A stretch of 25,752 bases of DNA from Chloroflexota bacterium (GTDB lineage Bacteria; Chloroflexota; Anaerolineae; Anaerolineales; UBA11657): contig QWRL01000011.1 in assembly GCA_003670425.1 (NCBI GenBank), positions 2,734-28,485 of the forward strand. The letters run 5' to 3'. Shown one piece after another: positions 6,438-15,379 of the stretch; position 1 is the stretch's first letter, and each line of letters begins with the position of its first letter. The translations under genes and the position numbers were made by a program. The notes under the pieces are model-generated. The model was not told where the DNA came from. It did no database searches and was given only the letters and a program-made list of their open reading frames with translations.

Positions 6438-7934
6438 GTGCTGTTCCCCATTTCCAACTTTTTATACGCGCTGGCGGCTGGCGGGCTGGCGCTGTTTGGC
6501 TTTAATGCGCTAGTGCTCACGTGGCGCTATTACGCCACCCACGCGCAGATTGTGGCGCCGCCTGCGCCGGAACATTGGCCAACCGTAACGGTGCAGCTGC
6601 CGGTCTTTAACGAGCGGGCGGTGGTGGAGCGCGTGATTGATGCTGCGGCGGGCCTGCATTACGCGGCGGGCCGCCTGTCTATTCAAGTGCTGGATGACTC
6701 AACCGATGACACGAGTTCGCTGGCGCGCGCGCGTGTGGCGCATCATCGCGCGCACGGTGTGGACATCGTGCACCACCACCGGGCGCAGCGCCCGGGGCAC
6801 AAAGCCGCTGCCTTGGCGGAGGGCTTGCAGCTGACCGCCGCGGAGTTTGTGGCCGTGTTTGATGCCGACTTTGTGCCCGCACAAGATTTTTTGCAGCGCG
6901 TGATCCCGCACTTTTTTGATGCGCAAGTGGCGGCTGTACAAACGCGCTGGGCGCATTTAAACGCGGAGCAAAGCTGGCTGACGCGCGCGCAGGCACTGGC
7001 GCTCGACGGGCATTTTGTGGTGGAGCAGGCGGCGCGCAGCCGCAGTGCGCTGTTCTTCAACTTCAATGGCTCGGGCGGCGTTTGGCGCAGCGCTGCAATT
7101 GCGGACGCTGGCGGCTGGCAGGCGGACACGATTGCAGAAGACTTGGATCTTTCTTACCGGGCGCAGCTGCGCGGCTGGCAGCTGCGCTACCTGCCGCAGG
7201 TGGAGTGTGGCGCAGAAGTGCCCTACAGTCTGGCCGGTTTCAAGCGCCAGCAGTTTCGTTGGGCCAAGGGTTCGGTGCAATGTCTGCGCAAGCACGCGCG
7301 CGCAGTGGCTGCTGATGGCGGATCTTTGTGGCGCAAGCTGCAAGCCGGACTGCACCTAGCTGGTTACCTCTCTCACCCGCTGCTGCTGGTGCTGCTGCTG
7401 GCCAGCCTGCCGCTTGCGCTTGCTGGCGGTTATTCTGGAATTGCGCTGGGAGTTTTGGGTGTGGCCGGGTTTGGACCGCCCGTGCTGTGCGCCGCAGCGC
7501 AGCGCGCGCTGTCTGCGCGTCCGTGGCGCCGGCTGGCAATTTTCCCCGCGCTGCTTTTGCTGCAAGTGGGCATGCAGGCCAACAATACCCGCGGCGTGCT
7601 GGAGGGCCTGCTCGGCCGCAACCCGCGCATGTTTTTGCGCACGCCAAAGTCGGGCGCAGTCGGCCGCCAGTTTTCCGGCGGCACGCCTTACGCGCTGCCT
7701 TTGGATTGGACAACTTGGGCTGAGATTGGATTGGGTGCATATGCACTGTTTGCTGCTGCAGTGGCTGCGCAGCGCGCCCCGGGCATGCTGCCCTTTCTGC
7801 TGCTGCTGGCTTCAGGCAATTTGTACACGGCTGCCTGCGGGCTGGCTGAAGCATGGCGCCAGCATCGGGCAGCAAGCCCGCCACGCAGTGCGCGCTGGGC
7901 CGGCATCAGTGCGCCGGATGGCACGCAGCCGTGA
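6438..7934 (+). CDS. Membrane family 2 glycosyltransferase, cellulose-synthase/mannan-synthase-like
   Basis: A 498-residue processive-type glycosyltransferase of the CesA/CslA-like group, expected to polymerise or transfer sugars across the cytoplasmic membrane. It begins with one membrane segment (about residues 7-28). The GT-A catalytic core follows: PVFNER (55-60), DDS (86-88), DAD (142-144), AED (233-235) and the processivity motif QQFRW (271-275). Several C-terminal hydrophobic segments follow (about 308-330, 333-352, 364-380 and two after 425). No PilZ domain is visible. The GTG at 6438 is the start used; no good Shine-Dalgarno precedes it because the leader terminator ends 10 nt upstream. 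Product could be a glucan, a mannan or a glycolipid; the sequence alone does not decide. It stands alone, with a minus-strand operon on one side and ettA downstream. Confidence 0.87.
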   Translation: MLFPISNFLYALAAGGLALFGFNALVLTWRYYATHAQIVAPPAPEHWPTVTVQLPVFNERAVVERVIDAAAGLHYAAGRLSIQVLDDSTDDTSSLARARVAHHRAHGVDIVHHHRAQRPGHKAAALAEGLQLTAAEFVAVFDADFVPAQDFLQRVIPHFFDAQVAAVQTRWAHLNAEQSWLTRAQALALDGHFVVEQAARSRSALFFNFNGSGGVWRSAAIADAGGWQADTIAEDLDLSYRAQLRGWQLRYLPQVECGAEVPYSLAGFKRQQFRWAKGSVQCLRKHARAVAADGGSLWRKLQAGLHLAGYLSHPLLLVLLLASLPLALAGGYSGIALGVLGVAGFGPPVLCAAAQRALSARPWRRLAIFPALLLLQVGMQANNTRGVLEGLLGRNPRMFLRTPKSGAVGRQFSGGTPYALPLDWTTWAEIGLGAYALFAAAVAAQRAPGMLPFLLLLASGNLYTAACGLAEAWRQHRAASPPRSARWAGISAPDGTQP

Positions 7935-8013
7935 ACTGCGGCGTGTGCTTTATCATTTGTGATGGCGGCAAAAAATTGTTAAGCCAAATTCAAGGCACGG
8001 GGATGCGCACAAT

Positions 8014-9690
<1,677 letters not shown>

Positions 9691-9719
9691 ACTGCGCGCC
9701 CGGACTTCGGCGCAGTGTT
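9691..9719 (+). terminator. Probable weak terminator after ettA
   Basis: Immediately after the ettA stop, ACTGCGC (9691-9697) pairs perfectly with GCGCAGT (9710-9716) around a 12-nt loop, followed only by GTTT. The T-run is short, so termination may be partial. Confidence 0.45.
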
Positions 9720-9731
9720 TGCGTGCGCGCT

Positions 9732-9759
9732 TTGGCCGGGCAGGGCGGGCGCGTAAAAT
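9732..9759 (+). promoter_or_regulatory. Promoter in the ettA-recN gap
   Basis: TTGGCC (9732-9737), a 16-bp spacer and TAAAAT (9754-9759). The predicted transcription start near 9766 lies 15 nt before the ATG of the small ORF at 9781. The TTGG-type -35 recurs at other promoters in this window. Confidence 0.5.
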
Positions 9760-9780
9760 CTGCCTGCGGCGCAAATCAGC

Positions 9781-9987
9781 ATGGCAATAAACTGGCACAC
9801 TGCGTCTGCAGCTGCAGGCACGCACGAAATCAAAACTTGCGAAACGCATGCAGCGGGTGAAACGCTGCGCATCTCCACCTGCAGCCTTGGGGAAATTTCC
9901 TGCGCCCCGGCGCTGGGACTGCGCCGCTCCATGCAGGCCGTAATACACCCTGCCAGCGAGAGCTGCTGCAGCGTGGACGCACGCTAG
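9781..9987 (+). CDS. Small unknown ORF, 68 residues, cysteine-containing
   Basis: The 354-bp gap between ettA and recN is filled by one ATG-started frame of 68 codons. It has a plausible promoter just upstream and its stop lies 3 nt before the recN promoter, so it fits the space neatly. The predicted product has five cysteines: one near residue 20, two in TCSLGEISC and an adjacent pair in ESCCSVD. There is no signal peptide, membrane segment or domain I recognise. No Shine-Dalgarno is evident. It could equally be an untranslated RNA or spurious, since open frames are common in DNA this GC-rich. I assign no function. Confidence 0.35.
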   Translation: MAINWHTASAAAGTHEIKTCETHAAGETLRISTCSLGEISCAPALGLRRSMQAVIHPASESCCSVDAR

Positions 9988-9990
9988 CGG

Positions 9991-10018
9991 TTGGGCTGTG
10001 GATATTTGTTTGTATAGA
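9991..10018 (+). promoter_or_regulatory. Promoter of recN
   Basis: TTGGGC (9991-9996), a 16-bp spacer and TATAGA (10013-10018). The predicted start near 10025 gives recN a leader of about 20 nt. I see no LexA/SOS box that I can name. Confidence 0.5.
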
Positions 10019-10044
10019 TTGCTGGCGCCCGGTCGCACTCCCGC

Positions 10045-11811
10045 ATGCTCACTGACATCTCGATAAAAAATCTCGCCATCATTGACGAGCTGGGGCTAAC
10101 GCTGGCACCCGGCTTCAATGTGCTTACGGGCGAAACCGGTGCAGGCAAATCAATCATCATTGATGCGGTGAGCCTGCTGCTGGGCGGGCGCGCGGATGGC
10201 ACGCTGATCCGCAGCGGTTGTGATGCCGCCATTGTTGAGGGTAATTTTTTGCTTGAAAGCGAGCTGCAGGCGGAGTTGCGCCCACTGTTGGAGCAAGAGG
10301 GCTTGGACGAACCGGCGCAACCAGAGCGCCTGGCGCTGGCCCGCGAGCTGCGCGCCAACGGGCGCAACGTGTGCCGCGTCAATGGCCGCAGCGTGGCGCT
10401 GGCGATGCTGCGCGAAATTGGCGCGCGCCTGGTCGACATTCACGGCCAATCCGAGCATCTCTCGCTGCTGCAGGTGCGCTCGCATTTGCAATTGCTGGAC
10501 CGGTTTGGCGGACTGGCAGCCGAGCGCGCCGCGCTGGCAGCGGTTGTGCGCAAGCTGGAGGCGGCGCGCCGTGAACTTGCAGATTTGATTGAAGGCGCAC
10601 GGCAGGCTGCGCAGCGCACCGACCTTTTGAACTTTCAGGTGAAAGAAATTGGCGCGGCGCGCCTGAAGGCGGATGAGGAAGCCGGGTTGCTGGAAGAGCG
10701 TACGCGGCTTGCGAATGCGGAGCGCCTGGCAGAGCTGGCCACGCTGGCGGCAGAGGCCGCGAGCGAAGGTGTGGAGGGGGATGCAGGCCAGAAAAGTTCC
10801 GCAGCAGACTTGCTGCGCACGGCTGTGCAGGCGCTCGAGCGGCTGGTGCGCATTGATGCCAGCCGGGCTGCGCAACTGGAGGTGGGGCGGTCGCTGGCCG
10901 AGCAAACGGCAGAGTGGGGGCGTGACGTGAGCGCTTACCGTGATGGCATCGAGTTCAACCCCAAGCGCCTGCAAGCGGTGGAAGAGCGCCTGCATCTGCT
11001 GCAGGATTTGCAGCGCAAGTATGGCGCAAGCATTGAAGCGGTGCTGGCGCATGCAGCGCTGGCGGCAGCAGAGCTGCTGCGAATATCCAACACGGATGAA
11101 CGCGTGGCGCATTTGCGCACGGAGGAGGCGGCGCTGCTGGCACAGGTGGGCGCGTTGGGCAGTGCGCTTTCCGCCAAGCGCAGCGTGGCCGGCAAGCGCC
11201 TGAGCGCCCTTGTGATGGCAGAGCTGAATGATTTGCAAATGAGCGGCGGCAAGTTTGCGGCTGCGATGCAGATGACAGATGATGCGCACGGGGCGCCGAT
11301 TGAAGGCGGGCGCTGTGTGGCGTTTGACCATTCCGGCATTGACGCGCTGGAGTTCATGATTTCGCCAAACCCCGGCGAACCGCTGAAGCCGCTTGTAAAA
11401 ATTGCGTCGGGCGGCGAGACGGCGCGCTTGATGCTGGCGCTCAAGGGCGTGCTGGCGCAGGCAGACCAGACCCCCACGCTGATTTTTGATGAAATTGACC
11501 AGGGCTTGGGCGGGCGCGTGGGCCACGTGGTGGGCCAAAAGCTCTGGCAGTTGGCAACCGCGCACCAGGTGCTGTGCATCACGCATCTGCCGCAGCTGGC
11601 CGGCTTTGGTGATGCGCACTTTCGGGTGGAGAAGCAGGTGCGCGGCCGCCGCACGGTTACCAGTGCGGCCACCTTGCCAGCCGAGGCGCGGCTTGTGGAG
11701 CTGGCTGAGATGCTGGGCGGCGACAGTGCTGCAAATCGCCAGAGTGCCGCGGAGCTGCTGGAATTAGTGGCGGCTTCCAAACAGGGAACCAAAGCGCGCA
11801 AGCCGCGTTGA
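10045..11811 (+). CDS. recN: DNA repair protein RecN
   Basis: A 588-residue SMC-like ATPase that acts early at DNA double-strand breaks, tethering DNA for homologous recombination. The N-terminal head begins SIKNLAIIDEL and carries Walker A GETGAGKS (29-36). An ALAMLREIG...VDIHGQSEH segment follows, typical of RecN near residue 130. The middle is a long, Ala/Glu/Arg/Leu-rich coiled coil (about 160-370) interrupted by an apex region. The C-terminal head has the signature KIASGGETARLMLA (about 451-464), Walker B TLIFDEIDQGLGGR (about 476-489) and the switch region CITHLPQLAGFGDAHF. Length matches the usual 550-590 residues. It stands as a single gene between its own promoter and the aspS leader. 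Confidence 0.96.
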   Translation: MLTDISIKNLAIIDELGLTLAPGFNVLTGETGAGKSIIIDAVSLLLGGRADGTLIRSGCDAAIVEGNFLLESELQAELRPLLEQEGLDEPAQPERLALARELRANGRNVCRVNGRSVALAMLREIGARLVDIHGQSEHLSLLQVRSHLQLLDRFGGLAAERAALAAVVRKLEAARRELADLIEGARQAAQRTDLLNFQVKEIGAARLKADEEAGLLEERTRLANAERLAELATLAAEAASEGVEGDAGQKSSAADLLRTAVQALERLVRIDASRAAQLEVGRSLAEQTAEWGRDVSAYRDGIEFNPKRLQAVEERLHLLQDLQRKYGASIEAVLAHAALAAAELLRISNTDERVAHLRTEEAALLAQVGALGSALSAKRSVAGKRLSALVMAELNDLQMSGGKFAAAMQMTDDAHGAPIEGGRCVAFDHSGIDALEFMISPNPGEPLKPLVKIASGGETARLMLALKGVLAQADQTPTLIFDEIDQGLGGRVGHVVGQKLWQLATAHQVLCITHLPQLAGFGDAHFRVEKQVRGRRTVTSAATLPAEARLVELAEMLGGDSAANRQSAAELLELVAASKQGTKARKPR

Positions 11812-11847
11812 CCCTGAATTGCTGCGCTGCTAAAATCGCAGAGAAGT

Positions 11848-11877
11848 TTGGGCCGCGTTGGCGTGCGCCGCTAAATA
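11848..11877 (+). promoter_or_regulatory. Candidate promoter of the aspS leader
   Basis: TTGGGC (11848-11853), an 18-bp spacer and TAAATA (11872-11877), with transcription expected to start near 11884. A second possible -10, TAAAAT, lies at 11831-11836. The promoter precedes the terminator hairpin, so aspS transcripts from here would have to read through it. A third option is TATACG at 11936-11941, downstream of the hairpin. Confidence 0.4.
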
Positions 11878-11885
11878 ATCGGCGC

Positions 11886-11960
11886 ATGTGGATGCAGGCA
11901 AAGCGAGCCGCCGACGAGTCGGGCGGCTCTTGTTTTATACGGAAGCGAGTACATGCTTAA
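11886..11960 (+). CDS. Candidate leader ORF of aspS, 24 codons
   Basis: A short ORF begins with ATG TGG ATG about 2 nt after the predicted transcription start. It runs through both arms of the terminator hairpin and stops (TAA 11958-11960) inside the aspS coding region, overlapping the aspS ATG in another frame. Its only Asp codon (GAC 11913-11915) lies at the tip of the hairpin, within RAADESGGS. A ribosome on it would block the hairpin. Its length, placement and overlap suggest a leader peptide, but this is unproven, and the ORF has no Shine-Dalgarno. Confidence 0.35.
   Translation: MWMQAKRAADESGGSCFIRKRVHA
11905..11937 (+). terminator. Intrinsic terminator between recN and aspS (candidate aspS attenuator)
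   Basis: GAGCCGCC (11905-11912) pairs with GGCGGCTC (11922-11929). In an alternative register the stem reaches about 10 bp with one bulged G and a CGAG tetraloop. It is followed by TTGTTTTAT. It ends 15 nt before the aspS ATG. It can serve as the recN terminator, but the promoter-like sequences between recN and the hairpin also make it a leader terminator for aspS. Confidence 0.7.
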
Positions 11961-13698
11961 GACACACACATGCGGGGAACTAAACGCAGCCCATGCGGGG
12001 CAGCGCGTGACGCTGGCCGGCTGGGTAAACCGCCGGCGCGACCACGGCGGATTGAGTTTTGTGGACCTGCGCGACCGCTGGGGCATCACGCAAGTTGTGT
12101 CTGATCCCGCGGCGCCGCAGGCGGCGCGCAGCCTCACGGAGTTGCGCATCGAGTTTGTGGTGCAGATTATTGGCGTAGTGCGGGTCCGCCCCGCCGGGCA
12201 GGAGAATCCGCGCATCCCCACCGGCACAATTGAAGTGCTGGCTGAGCAGGTAAACATTTTGAATGCGGCCAAGACGCCGCCGTTCTACATAAACGAAGAA
12301 GTGGCTGTGGACGAAAGTTTGCGGTTGAAGTACCGCTATCTGGATCTGCGCCGCGAGCGCATGACGCGCAACCTGGTGCTGCGCCATCAAGTGGTGGCTT
12401 TTATTCGCCAGCATCTTTCCGAGCGCGGATTTATTGAAGTGGAAACGCCAATCTTGTTCAAGACCACCCCGGAGGGCGCCCGGGATTACCTTGTGCCCAG
12501 CCGCGTGCATCCCGGAAAGTTTTACGCGCTGCCGCAATCTCCGCAGCAATTAAAGCAGCTGCTGATGGTCGCCGGGGTGGAGCGCTACTTTCAGATTGCG
12601 CGCTGTTTTCGTGATGAGGATCAGCGCGGCGACCGCCAGCCGGAGTTTACGCAGCTGGATCTGGAAATGTCGTTTGTAGAGCGCGACGACGTGATGAATC
12701 TGATTGAGACAATGATGACCGCGCTGATTGGCAGCGTCGGCGACCGGCGCCTGCATGCCCAGCCGTGGCCGCGCCTTTCCTATGCGGATGCGCTGCGGCG
12801 CTTTGGCACCGACCGGCCGGATGTGCGCTTTGGCATGGAGTTGTGCGAGGTGACGGATGCGGTGCGAAGCAGCAGCTTCAAAGTTTTCGCGGAGGCTGCA
12901 TGCGTGAAGGGCCTGAACGCCAAGAATTGCGGAAGCTTCAGCCGCAAACAAATTGACGCACTGACCGAGGTTGTGCGGCAGTACGGCGGCAAGGGCATGG
13001 CCTGGATTGCAATTGGCGCTGATGGCGGCTTGCGCTCGTCGATGGGCAAGCAGGCCGGTGATGAGCTGCTCGCCAGCCTGGTGACAATGCTGGGCGGTGA
13101 GCCCGGGGACTTGCTGCTGTTTGTGGCGGACACCGCAGAGATTGTGAATGAGGCGCTGGCGCGCCTGCGCAACCACTTGGGCGATGAGTTGGGCTTGCGC
13201 GATCCGCAGGTCATTGGCTGCTGCTGGGTGGTGGATTTTCCGCTATTCACCCGCAATGCCGCGGAACAGCGCTGGGACCCCAGTCATCATTTGTTTACTT
13301 CGCCACTGCCGGAAGATATGGCGCTGCTTGCCACCGACCCCGGGCGCGCGCGTGGCGCGCAGTACGACATGGTGTGGAATGGCTATGAGTGTGCCGGCGG
13401 ATCAATTCGCATCCATCAGCGCGCCGTGCAAGAGCGCATCTTTGAGCTGATTGGCATGCCAATGGATGTAGCGCGCGAGCGCTTTGGCCATATGCTGGAG
13501 GCGTTTGAATTTGGAGCGCCGCCACACGGCGGGATTGCGCCGGGCATCGACCGCATGGTGATGTTGCTCGCCGGCGAGCCGAACATCCGCGAGGTGATCG
13601 CGTTTCCCAAATCGCAGCAGGCTGTGGACCTTATGGCTGGTGCTCCCTCGCCGGCAGACAGCCAGCAGCTTGCGGAGCTGCATATCAAACTTGCATAG
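11953..13698 (+). CDS. aspS: Aspartyl-tRNA synthetase (possibly non-discriminating Asp/Asn type)
   Basis: A 581-residue bacterial-type class IIb synthetase that charges tRNA-Asp. The N-terminal OB-fold anticodon-binding domain has GWVNRRRDHGG. The catalytic core carries YRYLDLRRE, PILFKTTPEGARDY, motif 2 (CFRDEDQRGDRQPEF), and motif 3 GGIAPGIDRMVML near the end. The bacterial GAD insert sits at about 295-400. His31 in the RRRDHGG loop is the residue reported for non-discriminating enzymes such as that of Pseudomonas aeruginosa, where E. coli has Leu. So this enzyme may also form Asp-tRNA-Asn for GatCAB amidation. That is inference from one position. The ATG at 11953 follows GGAAGCGAG, a usable Shine-Dalgarno. 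A strong terminator lies downstream. Confidence 0.96.
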   Translation: MLKTHTCGELNAAHAGQRVTLAGWVNRRRDHGGLSFVDLRDRWGITQVVSDPAAPQAARSLTELRIEFVVQIIGVVRVRPAGQENPRIPTGTIEVLAEQVNILNAAKTPPFYINEEVAVDESLRLKYRYLDLRRERMTRNLVLRHQVVAFIRQHLSERGFIEVETPILFKTTPEGARDYLVPSRVHPGKFYALPQSPQQLKQLLMVAGVERYFQIARCFRDEDQRGDRQPEFTQLDLEMSFVERDDVMNLIETMMTALIGSVGDRRLHAQPWPRLSYADALRRFGTDRPDVRFGMELCEVTDAVRSSSFKVFAEAACVKGLNAKNCGSFSRKQIDALTEVVRQYGGKGMAWIAIGADGGLRSSMGKQAGDELLASLVTMLGGEPGDLLLFVADTAEIVNEALARLRNHLGDELGLRDPQVIGCCWVVDFPLFTRNAAEQRWDPSHHLFTSPLPEDMALLATDPGRARGAQYDMVWNGYECAGGSIRIHQRAVQERIFELIGMPMDVARERFGHMLEAFEFGAPPHGGIAPGIDRMVMLLAGEPNIREVIAFPKSQQAVDLMAGAPSPADSQQLAELHIKLA

Positions 13699-13745
13699 CT
13701 TGCGGGCTGCAATCTGCAGCGCAGCACAGTGTTCAGTCAAATAAT

Positions 13746-13779
13746 AAGGGGCGCATGATTGCACCCCTTTTTATTTTTA
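13746..13779. terminator. Bidirectional intrinsic terminator between aspS and pruA
   Basis: AAGGGG (13746-13751) pairs with CCCCTT (13764-13769), with an extra GC/GC pair inside. TTTTTATTTTTAT follows on the plus strand and TTATTATTT on the minus strand. It lies in the convergent gap and overlaps the pruA stop codon at 13777-13779, so it serves both genes. Confidence 0.85.
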
Positions 13780-15360
13780 TGTGCGCCGCACCATACAGTG
13801 CACTTGCTCGTGCATGTAGAGCTGCAGGTAGTACGGGCCGCCGGCATTTTTTCCGGTGGAGCCGGATGCCTTCCAGCCGCCAAAGGGCTGGAAGCCGGGC
13901 CACGCACCGGTAGTAGAGCCTTGCGGGCGGTTGGCGTAGGCCACGCCGGCCTGCACTTGTGAGAAGAACTGCTGCGCTTCGGCTTCGCTGCCGTACACGC
14001 CGGCCGTCAAACCATACTGCGTGGCATTGGCGTGCGCGAGGCCCTCGGCAAGCGAGGCGATGCCGGTCACCATCGTGATCGGCAAAAACATTTCGTGCTT
14101 CCAGAGCGGGTTGGTGAGCGGCACATTGTCCGCGATGGTTGGCGCGCAGTAATAGCCATCCGCCAGTGCGCCCTGCGTCAGCTGTTTGCCGCCGGTAACC
14201 AGGTCGGCTGAGCGCTGCAGTTTTTGCGCATGTGTGCGGTAGGCATCGTACGCAGCGCGGTGGATTACCGGCCCCAAAAAGTTTTCGCGCACAGTTGGGT
14301 CGCCAATCGTCAGCTGTTTGGCAAGTGCGGCCATCTTGCCCACCAAAACTTTTTTGATGCTGTGATGGGCATACACGCGTGAGTTCGCGGAGCACTTTTG
14401 CCCCTGCAATCCGAAGGCAGAGCGCACAATACCCACGGCAGCGTCATCCAGATTTGCATCGGCCGTGACGATGACGGGGTTCTTGCCGCCCATTTCTAAA
14501 ATTACGGGCCGGGGATACGGGCCGCGTGCAAAGCTGCGATAGATCTGCATGCCCACATCGTACGAGCCGGTGAAGGTGATGCCGGCAACACGCGGGTCAC
14601 GCACCAGTGCGCGTGCAGCCTGGCTTTCCGAATCGCTCACAAAGTTGAACGTACCAGCTGGCAAGCCGGCATCGCGCAGGCACTCCGCCACCAGCCTGCC
14701 AATCCATGGCGCTTCCGGCGCAGACTTGAAGACCACAGTGTTGCCCGCTGCCAGTGCTGCCGCCGTCGGGCCGCAGGTTAGCGCGCAGGGAAAGTTAAAC
14801 GGCGTAATCACAACCCACACGCCATACGGCTGCAATGTTGAAACGTTGCTGACGTTGTAGCCGAGCAGCGGGTCCTTGCGCATGGTGGTGGCGAAGCCGG
14901 CATGCTGCTCAAGGCTGTCGCACGCAAACGAAAAGAAGTCCGCTGCTTCTTGCGCGTCGCCAAGTGCCTCCATGCGATTCTTGCCAATGTTCAGTGACAG
15001 GGCGGCGGCAATGTCGTAGACGCGCTCCTCAATGATGCCCGCGGCGCGGCGCAGCACCTGCACGCGCTGCTGCCACGGTGTGGCTGCCCATGCGGGGAAG
15101 GCTGCGGCTGCCGCATCGATGGCGAGCTGGGCATCCTGTGCGCCGCCGGCCTGAAACTTGCCCAGCAGCCAGCTGTGGTTGATGGGCGAGCGGCTTTCAA
15201 ACTTGCGGCGCGCGTAGTGATCGCGGCCGTTGATGAACATGGCGTGCTCGGCGCCAAGGCCGGCTTTCACGCGTGCCAGAGCCTGCTCGTAGTTGGTGTG
15301 CAACTCCTCGGGCGGGTTAAACATTGTGGCATAAGTCAGGGCGAATTTTTCCTGGGTCAT
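13777..15360 (-). CDS. pruA: L-glutamate gamma-semialdehyde dehydrogenase (delta-1-pyrroline-5-carboxylate dehydrogenase)
   Basis: A 527-residue NAD-dependent aldehyde dehydrogenase of the stand-alone PruA/RocA type. It oxidises glutamate semialdehyde to glutamate, the second step of proline catabolism. Key residues are visible: Asn189 in TPFNFP, general base Glu289 in ILEMGGKNP, and nucleophile Cys323 in GLQGQKCSANSR. The P5CDH-like C-terminus includes GFQPFGGWKASGSTGKNAGGPYYL. The long N-terminal segment (MFNPPEE...) before the NAD fold is also typical of this subfamily. The ATG at 15360 is supported by GGAGAG about 9 nt upstream. It follows tal by 19 nt, so the two are probably co-transcribed. 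No proline dehydrogenase gene is in the window, so another semialdehyde substrate is possible. Confidence 0.88.
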   Translation of the reverse strand: MTQEKFALTYATMFNPPEELHTNYEQALARVKAGLGAEHAMFINGRDHYARRKFESRSPINHSWLLGKFQAGGAQDAQLAIDAAAAAFPAWAATPWQQRVQVLRRAAGIIEERVYDIAAALSLNIGKNRMEALGDAQEAADFFSFACDSLEQHAGFATTMRKDPLLGYNVSNVSTLQPYGVWVVITPFNFPCALTCGPTAAALAAGNTVVFKSAPEAPWIGRLVAECLRDAGLPAGTFNFVSDSESQAARALVRDPRVAGITFTGSYDVGMQIYRSFARGPYPRPVILEMGGKNPVIVTADANLDDAAVGIVRSAFGLQGQKCSANSRVYAHHSIKKVLVGKMAALAKQLTIGDPTVRENFLGPVIHRAAYDAYRTHAQKLQRSADLVTGGKQLTQGALADGYYCAPTIADNVPLTNPLWKHEMFLPITMVTGIASLAEGLAHANATQYGLTAGVYGSEAEAQQFFSQVQAGVAYANRPQGSTTGAWPGFQPFGGWKASGSTGKNAGGPYYLQLYMHEQVHCMVRRT

Positions 15361-15379
15361 GGGCGATCTCTCCGATGGA

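Noticed and set aside
9781..9990. RNase P RNA, tmRNA, 6S or SRP RNA in the ettA-recN gap
   Set aside because: None of the conserved core segments of these RNAs can be found, and the gap is too short for RNase P RNA or tmRNA.
10150..11619. 489-codon open frame antisense to recN
   Set aside because: RecN is unmistakable on the other strand; long antisense frames are a by-product of GC-rich codon use and the translation is His/Arg/Gln-rich without any domain.
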